In this document: piece by piece, positions 23,705 through 32,953 of the stretch
Layout: every line of letters begins with the position of its first letter
How positions within the stretch are numbered: position 1 is the first letter of the stretch
Assembly: GCA_964493665.1 (NCBI GenBank)
Contig: CAZBOZ010000008.1
Coordinates: forward strand, 1-45,104
DNA length: 45,104 bases
DNA from: DAOSVX01 sp964493665
Lineage (GTDB): Bacteria; Bacillota_I; Bacilli_A; RF39; UBA660
Direction of reading: 5' to 3'
Program-made: the position numbers and the translations under genes
The notes under the pieces: generated by a model
Databases searched by the model: none
What the model saw: only the letters and a program-made list of their open reading frames with translations
What the model was told of the DNA's origin: nothing

Positions 23705-26700
23705 TTACTTCCAAGATGTCCCATCAGAGTATGTTTTAAATGTTACATCTCTTGATTCAGGATTAGCACTTAAATTGTCTTTAAAGCATTTGCCATTCTC
23801 ACAGCCAAGCATTGTTCCATCTAAGAAACCGCTACGACAATTCTGGCCTTTACTATCACAAGTTAAATTGAAATCAGCATAGCCATTGCTACGTTTTTCT
23901 TGAGCATTATTGTAAGCTCTAATTCTAGCCATTTGCCTTGGTGTTAAAGTATATGAATATTCAAGATTTTCTTCTAAATAAGCATCTTCTCCTAAAGATT
24001 CAATATCTTCTTGAGCATCTATTCCTTTTTCACTACTCCAATTACTACCTAAAACTCGATATTTTGGTAATGTCTTTGAACTAAAATCATCATTACTATT
24101 TGGAAACATATCATTTAAATCAATTGGTCGATAAAAATACATAAGGCCAACACTACTATCGCCATTACCAGGGCCTGGATTTACTATTTGATTGTATAAA
24201 ACAAAGGCACAAACCATTGGTTTTTCCAATTCCGGGAAACAATTCTCATAATGAGTTTCACCAATAGTATTAAAAGTGAATGAATAATCACAAGCTTTAT
24301 TTCCGACATTTCCAAGTGATAAAGGATATACTTTGCCATCATTACCTAAAAGAATAGAATTTGTACTAGTAGGATTAGTTCTAACCACTCCACTTGGTAC
24401 CATAGCATAATACACGGTATCTGTATTAGCTCTAAATGAAGCTGTGTACTCAAATTTAACTGCTTTATTTATTGGTATTGTAATCGTTTTTATTGTAGAA
24501 CTATTACAATAACTATCTCCGCAAGAATAATAACTTATTTCACGATTAAATATAGAAAAATCTATTTCATCTATTGGGCCTTCAGTAACTTGACTACCAC
24601 CCAAACAATCAAAATCTATAGTAGAAGCACCGTCTTTACAATATTCTACTGTGACATTTTCATTTACTCCACCATTAAATTTATAATCTATTTTATAATC
24701 TTCACAATAATTAAATGTTACTTCTGGAGTTTCAATATTATATATTATATATTTATATGCTTCAGAACAAGCAAGTATATCTTCTATAGACTTTAATGTT
24801 GCTGCATAATTAGCATCACGAATAGCTTCATAAACTGATATTTGATGCTTAACGGCCGTTCCAACTGAGCCAACTCCTGAGCTTGTTTGTATACCACAAG
24901 CACTAAGCCATTCGGCTTCATTTTGAATCGAGCAAGTACAAATTAAATTTTCACAATCGCCATATTTTGTCGGAATAGGAGTGTTTTCACATGTGGCTTT
25001 AGTATCTTCCTTTATTACTCCAGTATCTTTTTTTATAAATTCTATTTTTGTATTATCTGAGCCTCTGAAAGAAGGGAAAACTTTATATCTTACAAAAGAA
25101 GCGCCAAGAAAATTATATGCACTATATATATCTGTACTAACTTCATTACCATCAATATCTATTTCTTTAATTGTTACAACATCCGCATCCGTATAATTCC
25201 CGTTGGAAACCAAAACATACTTTATGGGGTAACAAACCTTTTTAATAACTTTAAAAAACCCATAGCCACAATCTCGGGTGCTAGTTTCTACAGGAACGCA
25301 ACTATATGGAACTCCTGTATAAATATAGCAACAAGACGATTCACCAACTCTACTTCTGCCACCCGGGCAAGTTTCTATAGTCTCTTTCCCAGCACAACTA
25401 ACTCTTAAATAAACACTGCAACAAACTTCTTTGTTTGTATCAACAATCGTTGTGATTCCTGCATAAGATTTAGACAAAACTTCAATCCAATTTTGTGAAT
25501 TATAATAATCCCAATTACTGCCATCGCCACTGGTTAGCAATTCTTTTGTGCTTGCTTTACCAGACAATATGTCTCCTATATCATATTTGTCTCCATAAAC
25601 ATCATAAAAGAATTGTTCTATGTCTATATCAGCAACGCAGGTTTTTCTTCCTTCAGCTTTTAAATCTGGCAACGTAAAATATCTACCAGAGAAGATCTCG
25701 CTATTTCCTGAAGCTGCTTTGGCTTTTGAAGGAATGACAATTTTAATATCTTCCTTACAATATATATTACAATATTGATTGTTTATTATAGTATCTACAT
25801 TTCCACTTAATTCATCTGCTGTCACTTTGTAAGAAGATCCATCGCAAGCAGTACCTGTTGTAACTTTAGACCAATCTGTTGATATGTCTTTAAATGGTTC
25901 TTCATCGTCATCAGAAATTGTATTATTACTGCTCGCCTTTAATGAGCCTCCAGGAGCTATAGAAACAATTCCACAAGTTGTTTTTGACGCAGGGATTGTT
26001 GTAATTGTATTAGCAAGAACAACATCATTGTTTTCATAATCAACTATAACGCTATTTGGATAAAAAACTGAGTTATATGTATTGGAATTATTGGTAGTGT
26101 TACCAGTTCCAGAATATATAGTAAATATTTTAGAAACACTACCAGTTGTTGAATATACAAGCATATTGCTACTATCAAGGATATTAATCCCAGAGCCTGC
26201 TGGTGCTGTTGGAGCGCATAAAGAAGGTTGAGCAACAACATCTGGTGATTCATATTCAACAATTACTTGAACATAAGCACAAGTAGGGCAAATACTTGTT
26301 TTTGGTGTTGCCACCACATTAAAATAAACTGTATCTAAAGTCCTTGAGCCATATGTAACATCTATACTATCTGCGCCTTCTGCTGTAACTGATAATATTT
26401 TAGCATTACTAGGAATATTTAAGCCTTCGATACTGCTTAATGCTGCTTTCTCATCTTTTTCCGGATAATAACATAGCCCTGAAGAGCAATCGAAACTTAA
26501 ATTTACTCCTGTATAACCAGTTGTTGATTCATAGTATGTTGTAGAAGATCCGCTTGCATAAAGTTCTAATCCTTTTAAAAAGTATCCTGAAGGATCACTT
26601 ACTTGAAAAAGCCCCGTACCAATTACATCTTCGCCAGCAGCATATCTAGAACATATAGTTTGATAAAATTCATCATCAGATTTTACTGCTGTCCCTGTCG

Positions 26701-27055
26701 TAGCTTGGCAATATAAAGCGATTTGGATTTCCATATCGTTATATCCATCTTTTTTGCCATTCTGAATTATAGCTATTTCAGCAGCTGATGCATAGCCACC
26801 ATTCTCACAATCATATAAAGTTGCTGCTCCAGCGTCACCAGGCATCAATTTATCAGGTAAAACGTGAAAAGCAGAATCGTTTTCAATGGTTTTGAATGTT
26901 TTAATTGTTCTTGTTAATGTAGTATCCCCAAAATCACTACTAACTGTATAGCTTAGCCCAGTAGGAGATATTGTTATAGCTGCAAAAGCATTTATAGCAA
27001 ATGCTATAAATGAGAAAATTCCAATTAAAATTAATTTTATTGGTTTAGATCTCAC
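23705..27055 (-). CDS. Giant exported cysteine-rich protein, candidate pilus tip or adhesin
   Basis: This 1116-residue protein has a signal peptide ending near AFAAIT (residue 25) and no C-terminal anchor. It contains dozens of cysteines, clustered around CDGSS/YCNIYC/CKEDI, CCSVYLRVSCAGKETIETC, GESSCCYIY and KSRTC-like stretches, and an acidic, Ser/Thr-rich character. I recognise no family. Being secreted, multi-domain and encoded second in a Tad operon, it is likely a pilus-associated surface protein. The GTG start overlaps the upstream stop codon, with AAGGAG inside the preceding gene, so the two are translationally coupled. Cysteine clusters imply disulphides formed outside the cell. Confidence 0.8.
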   Translation of the reverse strand: MRSKPIKLILIGIFSFIAFAINAFAAITISPTGLSYTVSSDFGDTTLTRTIKTFKTIENDSAFHVLPDKLMPGDAGAATLYDCENGGYASAAEIAIIQNGKKDGYNDMEIQIALYCQATTGTAVKSDDEFYQTICSRYAAGEDVIGTGLFQVSDPSGYFLKGLELYASGSSTTYYESTTGYTGVNLSFDCSSGLCYYPEKDEKAALSSIEGLNIPSNAKILSVTAEGADSIDVTYGSRTLDTVYFNVVATPKTSICPTCAYVQVIVEYESPDVVAQPSLCAPTAPAGSGINILDSSNMLVYSTTGSVSKIFTIYSGTGNTTNNSNTYNSVFYPNSVIVDYENNDVVLANTITTIPASKTTCGIVSIAPGGSLKASSNNTISDDDEEPFKDISTDWSKVTTGTACDGSSYKVTADELSGNVDTIINNQYCNIYCKEDIKIVIPSKAKAASGNSEIFSGRYFTLPDLKAEGRKTCVADIDIEQFFYDVYGDKYDIGDILSGKASTKELLTSGDGSNWDYYNSQNWIEVLSKSYAGITTIVDTNKEVCCSVYLRVSCAGKETIETCPGGRSRVGESSCCYIYTGVPYSCVPVETSTRDCGYGFFKVIKKVCYPIKYVLVSNGNYTDADVVTIKEIDIDGNEVSTDIYSAYNFLGASFVRYKVFPSFRGSDNTKIEFIKKDTGVIKEDTKATCENTPIPTKYGDCENLICTCSIQNEAEWLSACGIQTSSGVGSVGTAVKHQISVYEAIRDANYAATLKSIEDILACSEAYKYIIYNIETPEVTFNYCEDYKIDYKFNGGVNENVTVEYCKDGASTIDFDCLGGSQVTEGPIDEIDFSIFNREISYYSCGDSYCNSSTIKTITIPINKAVKFEYTASFRANTDTVYYAMVPSGVVRTNPTSTNSILLGNDGKVYPLSLGNVGNKACDYSFTFNTIGETHYENCFPELEKPMVCAFVLYNQIVNPGPGNGDSSVGLMYFYRPIDLNDMFPNSNDDFSSKTLPKYRVLGSNWSSEKGIDAQEDIESLGEDAYLEENLEYSYTLTPRQMARIRAYNNAQEKRSNGYADFNLTCDSKGQNCRSGFLDGTMLGCENGKCFKDNLSANPESRDVTFKTYSDGTSWK

Positions 27056-27738
27056 TATAAAATTCTCCTTTTCTTTAAAATTATTATTGCAGTACTACCA
27101 GCAATGGTAATAACTCCACCGCTTATAACAAAGTACAAATAATTCTTAACAACAAAATCTATAACTTCTTGAATTATAGTCTTTTCTTGTTCTTCCTCGA
27201 TAATTTCTTTATCTTTTAAAGCTTCTTTATAGTCATTTATCCTACTTACTAATTCTTCATAAGAAATTTCGAAATCACTCCACTTTTGGCACAAATAGAA
27301 GTCTCTAACATCTTCACATGCTGCGTAATTATAATAAGGATTATATCTAGGAGTTGTAACTGTAATGGTTCTTAGCTCACTTCTATCACAAAAAGGATTT
27401 ACAGCGTAAATTTTTATAGTGAAATCCGTCTTTTTATAAATTTCGCTTGAAGTAAATGAAACACTTCCACCATTTGCTTCAGAATATTCATATTCTACAA
27501 TATTTGAGTTGTTATCACTTTTTACAGCTGCATAAATCTTATCAGTTAAATTGTTAATAGTTATTATAAAATAAACTTCTGGTTCTTCAGAAACACTATA
27601 ATTAGCATTTACATTGCTCGCCAAAGCACTCAATTTATATTGTTCAGCATAATCGCATTCATCTGCAGCATATGCATTTGGACAAACAAAAAGCAAAGCC
27701 ATAAATATACTTGCTAGTAAAAAATATTTGCTTTTCAT
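27055..27738 (-). CDS. Exported protein with C-terminal anchor, first gene of the Tad/T4SS cluster
   Basis: The 227-residue protein has a signal peptide (to AYAADEC, about residue 25), an extracellular domain with six cysteines and an Ig-like feel (EVYFIITINNLTDKIYA, then TDFTIKIYAVN), a short coiled coil near 165-190, and a C-terminal membrane helix followed by KKRRIL. It could tether the giant exported protein encoded next. It is the first gene after the divergent promoter region. Family not recognised. Confidence 0.75.
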   Translation of the reverse strand: MKSKYFLLASIFMALLFVCPNAYAADECDYAEQYKLSALASNVNANYSVSEEPEVYFIITINNLTDKIYAAVKSDNNSNIVEYEYSEANGGSVSFTSSEIYKKTDFTIKIYAVNPFCDRSELRTITVTTPRYNPYYNYAACEDVRDFYLCQKWSDFEISYEELVSRINDYKEALKDKEIIEEEQEKTIIQEVIDFVVKNYLYFVISGGVITIAGSTAIIILKKRRIL

Positions 27739-27763
27739 ATGACTACCAACCTTTACTATAAAA

Positions 27764-27791
27764 AGTATAACACGATAGCACTATTTTTCAA
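27764..27791 (-). promoter_or_regulatory. Main promoter of the Tad/T4SS cluster
   Basis: Minus strand: -35 TTGAAA (27786-27791), 16-base spacer, -10 TATACT (27764-27769) preceded by TGT, 26 bases before the first ATG. The -35 lies inside an inverted repeat. Confidence 0.6.
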
Positions 27792-27809
27792 AGGAAAAAA
27801 TAGCATCGT
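27772..27809. promoter_or_regulatory. Inverted repeat in the divergent promoter region, candidate operator
   Basis: ACGAT arms at the ends and an inner CTATTTTTC/GAAAAAATAG pair around a 3-4 base centre form an imperfect dyad of about 38 bases. It covers the -35 of the minus-strand promoter and lies upstream of its start site, so it acts as DNA rather than as an RNA hairpin for that operon. A regulator-binding site is inferred. Confidence 0.45.
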
Positions 27810-27836
27810 AAAATAATAGTCTTATCTATGTAAATA

Positions 27837-27865
27837 TTGACATTTTAACAGCTTGGTGCTAATAT
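27837..27865 (+). promoter_or_regulatory. Promoter of the divergent exported-protein gene
   Basis: A perfect -35 TTGACA (27837-27842), a 17-base spacer and -10 TAATAT (27860-27865), followed by AAAGGGGG at 27882-27889 and the TTG start at 27898. Confidence 0.65.
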
Positions 27866-27897
27866 ATGCATTGTTAATTTCAAAGGGGGAAATTACA

Positions 27898-29043
27898 TTG
27901 AAAAAAGTAATTAATACAACTAGCTTTTTCGACAAATCTTTATTGAAGAAACTCAAAGTTATTTGGGAAAAAATAAAGTTATTTTTTATGATAATGTTTC
28001 TTTTGCCGTCTGCTGGATGCGCAGAAGCGCACGCTGCTAATCAATCAAAATTAAATATAGAGCCAACTGCAAGCTCTCAGTTAGTTAATGATGGTGTTGA
28101 TGAAGAAAAAACACCAGAGCCAGTTATTCTTCCAACATCTACCCCAATGGACCCAAGCTTTATTACACCAGAGCCAACTGCAACACCGATTAAAGAAACC
28201 TATTTTATTTTCTTCCCTTCAGAAGAAGAATCAAGCAACTTAGAAATAGCATCTAAAGATTTAGAAATCAGATTGTCAGAAACAACCAACGGAAATATTA
28301 GTGCCCTTTCTTTAGCCAATTATTCAACGCTTGAAATTTCTAATTTATTATCTGCAAATTTTGAACAATTAATAAAAGATCCTGTAATTAATAAAGAAAC
28401 AATTCTTTATAACATTAACAATTTTATTAATGGTTTTGTTGTGACGATTAGCTATTGTGGAACAAACGTTGCTAATGGAAAAACTCAAAACATTAAAATT
28501 ATTAATCCTCAATTCTATAAAATTTATGAGGTGGCAGGGGCTGAAAAATATTCTGGTGTAAATGCATTAAAGCTTTTTGAAGACAATGCTCAAGCAGTTT
28601 ACGAAGCCGGATTAAAAAACAGTGATGATTTTACAGAAAAAGCGCAAAGTATAATTAACATCATGGAAGAAATTTTCATTAGCAATTCTGATAATGAAAA
28701 ATTAAATAATGGTGTTGTTAATTTTTATAATATGCATCCATTAATAAAATTAATTTTATTAAAAGAAGTATATGCTATAAGCTCCTATATATCATCAATA
28801 ACCGGATCATTTAATTTAAAAGCGTATGACGATTCAAAATATAATCTTTATAGTTTTTGGAAAATAGTTAATTCCGATGAGACAAAGGCTCTAATTGAGC
28901 AAGAAATAATGGATTTGATGGACGCTTATATAGCAATAGTTGAACAAGGCAGCACATATGACGCTTATATGACCGGTGATAGCACTAGAAAAGAAACAAT
29001 TAAGCAATTAATGTTAAATAACGATAACTTAAGATTATATTAA
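27898..29043 (+). CDS. Exported protein of unknown function, divergent from the Tad cluster
   Basis: The 381-residue protein begins at a TTG codon, supported by AAAGGGGG eight bases upstream and by the basic signal-peptide start KKVIN that follows. The signal region is long (about 45 residues) with LPSAGC, an imperfect lipobox, then AEAHAAN, which could serve signal peptidase I. A Pro/Thr linker with TPEPTATPI comes next, then a helical domain without cysteines from about residue 110. Family not recognised. Its bases look richer in G and C than neighbours, and it stands alone between two operons, which might hint at separate acquisition; both are weak arguments. Confidence 0.75.
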   Translation: MKKVINTTSFFDKSLLKKLKVIWEKIKLFFMIMFLLPSAGCAEAHAANQSKLNIEPTASSQLVNDGVDEEKTPEPVILPTSTPMDPSFITPEPTATPIKETYFIFFPSEEESSNLEIASKDLEIRLSETTNGNISALSLANYSTLEISNLLSANFEQLIKDPVINKETILYNINNFINGFVVTISYCGTNVANGKTQNIKIINPQFYKIYEVAGAEKYSGVNALKLFEDNAQAVYEAGLKNSDDFTEKAQSIINIMEEIFISNSDNEKLNNGVVNFYNMHPLIKLILLKEVYAISSYISSITGSFNLKAYDDSKYNLYSFWKIVNSDETKALIEQEIMDLMDAYIAIVEQGSTYDAYMTGDSTRKETIKQLMLNNDNLRLY

Positions 29044-29071
29044 AAAAGAATCAATCATTTGGTTCTTTTTT
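29042..29071. terminator. Bidirectional terminator between convergent genes
   Basis: An 11-bp stem (29042-29052 with 29061-29071, one G-T pair) with an 8-base loop; A tract on one side, T tract on the other. It sits between the exported-protein gene and the dikinase-fusion gene. Confidence 0.82.
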
Positions 29072-29076
29072 AATAT

Positions 29077-31335
29077 CTATTTTTTTATAATCCAATTTAA
29101 ATATTTGGATACACCTAATCCCTTTGGTATTTCCTCATATTCATATGCTTTTATGTGCTTATAATATGATTCATCTATATTATAGTTATTTATAGCATAT
29201 TCTAAATGTTTACGCTTAACAAACTCGATTGCATCTTCATAATTTTTAAATTTATGGATTCCCCTATTATCATAAAAAGAATGTTCAAACCAATAATATT
29301 CCCCTTTGTCTTTATAAACTAAAAATGTATGTGTTGGTAGATTGCTTTTTTTATTATTTTGAAATTCTATAAATATTGTTTTAAATTGATAATTATACTC
29401 TCTAAACCATAATCTTTCTAACTCTACTTGATCCCAACATGTTCCAATTTTAGTTTTCAATATCTCTTTCCCAGTTTGAACAATGCATTTATTAAACCAA
29501 TTGTCTTGCCACTCTTTAGAAAACATATCAAGATATTTTTTACCATTTTTATCAACAAATCCATAAGTGATGTTTTCTTCCATAAATTTAATTAATTCTT
29601 CAGGATTTTTAATGTTTTTTAGTTTATCATAAGGGGAATTTTCTATACATATTTCTCCTGTATTACCATTAATTTTTATTCTTTTTTCTTTTTTTAAATA
29701 ATCTATATTTTTGTATCCTATACCAACTATACTTGGTATGCCAAGCTCTCTTGTTATAATTGCTGTATGAGATAAAGCCCCACCTTCAGCAGTTACTACT
29801 GCTTTAGCTTTAATAATTAATGGAATCCATTCTGGATCTGTGTAATCTGCCATTAATATTTTGCCATCAAGTCTTTTTGTGGTTTTATAATCTTTTAAAA
29901 AAACTGGTTCCCCACTAACAATTCCACTTGATGATGGTATCCCAACAATTTTGCTCGATGAATTTTTTACCTTATTTAAAAATAATTTGCTTGTTACTGG
30001 ACGAAATTGTAAAATTATTAGATCATTATCTACAATGCACCACTCTAAATCGCATATTGTTTCTAACTTTTCTTGAATTTCTAAACATTTTTGCCCTACA
30101 TACCCTAATTGATAATTTATGCCTTTTGAATTATTTATATCATCTCTATTCCAGTATTCGTGGTTTGGATTTGAATGGCCTGAAACTAATAGTTCTCCAG
30201 TACCATATATCCATTCTAAATTACCAGATGTTAATTTTTCCCCTAACCAAACACCAGATATAAAAGATTTTTTAAAGTCCTGAAGTATTACTGCCATATA
30301 TGGTTTTTCTAAGTTAAAATGATCTATATAATTAATTACACGTTTATAGTTAATTGACCTGGCTACATTTTCAATAGATATTGGCACATCTTTTTGATTA
30401 GCCTCTAAATTAGTCAAAAACATGCCTGCGTAAGAATGCTTTGTTCCATCTTCAGCAGTTGCTGAACTTCTAATAGCATATTTATTAAATTTTATTTTTT
30501 CTAAATCTTTTTGGTAATTTTTATTTAATACGGACGAAACTGGAATTACATATGTTTCAGGTATTTTAAACTTATTCAGCCAAAGAACTGCTAAACCATA
30601 CATTTTACCCCCTATTACTGTATTTAAATACTCAGCATTATTACTTTCTATTAATCTGGCTATAATTTGAATGTTTACAATTGGCATGTCATCAACAAAG
30701 TACAAATAAACAAGGCTTATATCTTTTATGTTTTTTAAATGCTTTTTTTCATCATATACTTTCTTATTAAAATTGTTTTTAGCTTTTAAGTATTTTGGCA
30801 ATAAAATTTGATCACTAAATTCATGTTCAATGTCTTGCCATTTTTTCATTAATAGATATAAATCTGTGATATCTTTTTCTTTCTTTGAATTATATATTAA
30901 GTGTTTATTTGTATCGATTTCTTTTATTTTTTGCAAGTAATTTTTTCCATAAAGCTTTTTAAATTGACTGAATATATATTTAGTAATTATAGATCCCTCA
31001 ATTATGGTTTCTAAAAAGCCATAATAAGCATATATCTCTCTATACTTTAACCATTTTAAAACTATGTCTTTTTCTAAATTTGCCAATATAATTAGTTTTT
31101 CCATCTTTGCTTTTATATCGACAATAATTGGTTCTAATTTTTCGGCACAAAAAACATTTGAATTGATCTTTTTAATTAATTTTACAATATCTGAAGCCAA
31201 CTTAGGATTTAAAGCAAAATCAAAAGACACAATTTTTAGCCATTGTTCATCAGTAACGAATCTTTTTAAATATAACAATTGATTTTTAAAATTATTATTT
31301 AATTTATAGTCTAATTTAAAAACTTCATTCTTCAT
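29077..31335 (-). CDS. PEP-synthase-like phosphotransferase fused to a transglutaminase-like domain
   Basis: In this 752-residue protein a helical N-terminal region (1-225) of unknown type precedes a PPDK/PEP-synthase ATP-grasp domain (about 235-440) with YAIRSSATAEDGTKHSYAGM and ending in the ILQFRPVT signature. A swivelling phosphohistidine domain follows (about 455-560), where GGALSHTAI holds His523. The PEP-binding barrel of true PEP synthases is absent. Instead, the last 190 residues carry GTCWDQVELERLWF (Cys633), THTFLVY (His669) and WFEHSF (Glu684), the pattern of a transglutaminase-like cysteine peptidase fold. ATP-grasp plus phosphohistidine without the barrel recalls rifampin phosphotransferase. 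It is last in the radical SAM operon, 15 bases after the ABC-F gene. Substrate unknown; modification or processing of the small peptide is an inference. Confidence 0.82.
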   Translation of the reverse strand: MKNEVFKLDYKLNNNFKNQLLYLKRFVTDEQWLKIVSFDFALNPKLASDIVKLIKKINSNVFCAEKLEPIIVDIKAKMEKLIILANLEKDIVLKWLKYREIYAYYGFLETIIEGSIITKYIFSQFKKLYGKNYLQKIKEIDTNKHLIYNSKKEKDITDLYLLMKKWQDIEHEFSDQILLPKYLKAKNNFNKKVYDEKKHLKNIKDISLVYLYFVDDMPIVNIQIIARLIESNNAEYLNTVIGGKMYGLAVLWLNKFKIPETYVIPVSSVLNKNYQKDLEKIKFNKYAIRSSATAEDGTKHSYAGMFLTNLEANQKDVPISIENVARSINYKRVINYIDHFNLEKPYMAVILQDFKKSFISGVWLGEKLTSGNLEWIYGTGELLVSGHSNPNHEYWNRDDINNSKGINYQLGYVGQKCLEIQEKLETICDLEWCIVDNDLIILQFRPVTSKLFLNKVKNSSSKIVGIPSSSGIVSGEPVFLKDYKTTKRLDGKILMADYTDPEWIPLIIKAKAVVTAEGGALSHTAIITRELGIPSIVGIGYKNIDYLKKEKRIKINGNTGEICIENSPYDKLKNIKNPEELIKFMEENITYGFVDKNGKKYLDMFSKEWQDNWFNKCIVQTGKEILKTKIGTCWDQVELERLWFREYNYQFKTIFIEFQNNKKSNLPTHTFLVYKDKGEYYWFEHSFYDNRGIHKFKNYEDAIEFVKRKHLEYAINNYNIDESYYKHIKAYEYEEIPKGLGVSKYLNWIIKK

Positions 31336-31350
31336 TGTTGTCCACTCTGC

Positions 31351-32952
31351 TTACTTTTTTTGCAATAAAATTGATTTTTGTTCATTATAGAATTCATCTA
31401 CACTATCTATTGCTAGCAATCCAGCTTCCGTTAAAAAATACAATTTATCACAAACTTCGTCTATATATTTACGATCATGCGAAACACTTATAATTGCCCC
31501 AGTATAAGAGCTTAAAACACTTCTTATAACGGGATTAGATAGTGGACTTAAATTTCTAGTTGGTTCATCTAATAGCAAAACATCACAGCCACTTAGCACC
31601 AGTTTTAAAAGTAATAGCTTTGCCCTTTGGCCTCCTGATAGTTCCCCTATTTTCAATCTCATTTCTTCTGTTGTAAATTTCAAGGACCCTAAATATGTCA
31701 TGGCTTTTGTAGTATCCTCTTTTGAAGAGCTTGATTTAACAAAATCAACTGCTATTTCATCTAAATTTAAAATATCCTCATAATTTTGTGGCATATACCC
31801 AACTTTTATATCTTTCCTGTTAGAAAGATCTTTGTATATTTTTTTCATTAAAGTTGTTTTTCCAACACCATTTGTCCCCACAATAACAATATGTTCTGGT
31901 CCATAAACGCTTAACTCTATATTCGTTGATAAAGATCTATCAAAATTTTTTAATTGCTCAATATTCATATCCAATATTTTTTTACCAGTCGGGATATAAA
32001 TTTCGTTTTCAAAATCTAAAAAAATTGCGTCTTCGGTATTTGGAACCTCTACAAAGTCTTCTTTTTCTCTTTCATATCTTCTTTCTTGGGATTTCAAACT
32101 TTTCATTTTTTTCTTTAAGAGTGCTGCTCCATGTGGATCTGATCTGCTTATATTATCTTGTTGATAGGCAACTTTTTGGAAAGTTTTCTGAAAAGCTTCC
32201 ATTTGCTTTTGATGATCTGCTCTTTGTTTTCTAGCAATTTGGCCTTGTTTTTCCAACATACCTAGCCTTTTTTCAACGTAAGCTCTATAATCAATTTTTT
32301 CAATGGTGTGTCTTGGCTTAGACTTTCTTTTTAATTGTTCAATATGAATAATAGTGTTGGCAGTATTTTCAAGTAATGTTTCATCGTGGGATATAAAAAT
32401 TATAGGTATGTTAACTGTATTTATAAAATTCTCCAACCATTTTAAAGTTTCTATATCCAAATCGTTAGTTGGCTCATCTAATAACAATATATCATTATTA
32501 TTAAAAACTATCTTAGCCAATTGAATTTTAACTTTTTCACCACCTGATAATGTTTTCATTTTTTGATCACTATAAACTATCATTGGATCCATATGGAATT
32601 TTGACAATATCGATGAAATTTCGCTGAAAGCTTCATATTTATCAAAATCCGCATCAGTGCTTGGAGAATCTTTTAAAAAATAATCATTTATAGTAAATTC
32701 ATTCCATTCTGGATTTAAAATTTGTTCTAAATAACCAATTTTTAAACCTTTTTTAGATACTTCCCCCGTGAATTCGCAATATTCATCAATTAAAGACCTA
32801 TCAAAAATCAATTTTAATAAAGTGCTTTTTCCGTTACCTTCTTCACCAATTATTGCAACTTTATCACCAGGGTTTAAAGAAAAATTAAAATTTTCTAGCA
32901 AAACTCTAGAATTCTTTTTTAACACTAACTTAATATTTCTTAAGTTCAACAT
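31351..32952 (-). CDS. ABC-F family ATPase (possible immunity or ribosome-protection protein)
   Basis: The product is about 533 residues with two ATP-binding domains and no membrane segment. The first has GEEGNGKST, LSGGEKVK and LLLDEPTND; the second has GTNGVGKTT, LSGGQRAK and LLLDEPTRN. Between them lies a charged helical linker (about 225-305), characteristic of ABC-F factors that act at the ribosomal E-site. ABC-F members such as Vga, Lsa and Msr protect ribosomes from antibiotics. The ATG at 32952 is chosen because GGAG lies within the end of the radical SAM gene at the right distance; upstream in-frame ATGs at 32967 and 32961 have none. It begins just after the radical SAM stop. A self-immunity role is inferred from position only. 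Confidence 0.88.
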   Translation of the reverse strand: MLNLRNIKLVLKKNSRVLLENFNFSLNPGDKVAIIGEEGNGKSTLLKLIFDRSLIDEYCEFTGEVSKKGLKIGYLEQILNPEWNEFTINDYFLKDSPSTDADFDKYEAFSEISSILSKFHMDPMIVYSDQKMKTLSGGEKVKIQLAKIVFNNNDILLLDEPTNDLDIETLKWLENFINTVNIPIIFISHDETLLENTANTIIHIEQLKRKSKPRHTIEKIDYRAYVEKRLGMLEKQGQIARKQRADHQKQMEAFQKTFQKVAYQQDNISRSDPHGAALLKKKMKSLKSQERRYEREKEDFVEVPNTEDAIFLDFENEIYIPTGKKILDMNIEQLKNFDRSLSTNIELSVYGPEHIVIVGTNGVGKTTLMKKIYKDLSNRKDIKVGYMPQNYEDILNLDEIAVDFVKSSSSKEDTTKAMTYLGSLKFTTEEMRLKIGELSGGQRAKLLLLKLVLSGCDVLLLDEPTRNLSPLSNPVIRSVLSSYTGAIISVSHDRKYIDEVCDKLYFLTEAGLLAIDSVDEFYNEQKSILLQKK

Positions 32953-32953
32953 A

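Noticed and set aside
29077..31335. A true phosphoenolpyruvate synthase or pyruvate phosphate dikinase
   Set aside because: The PEP/pyruvate-binding barrel is missing and is replaced by a transglutaminase-like domain, so the central-metabolism reaction is not supported.
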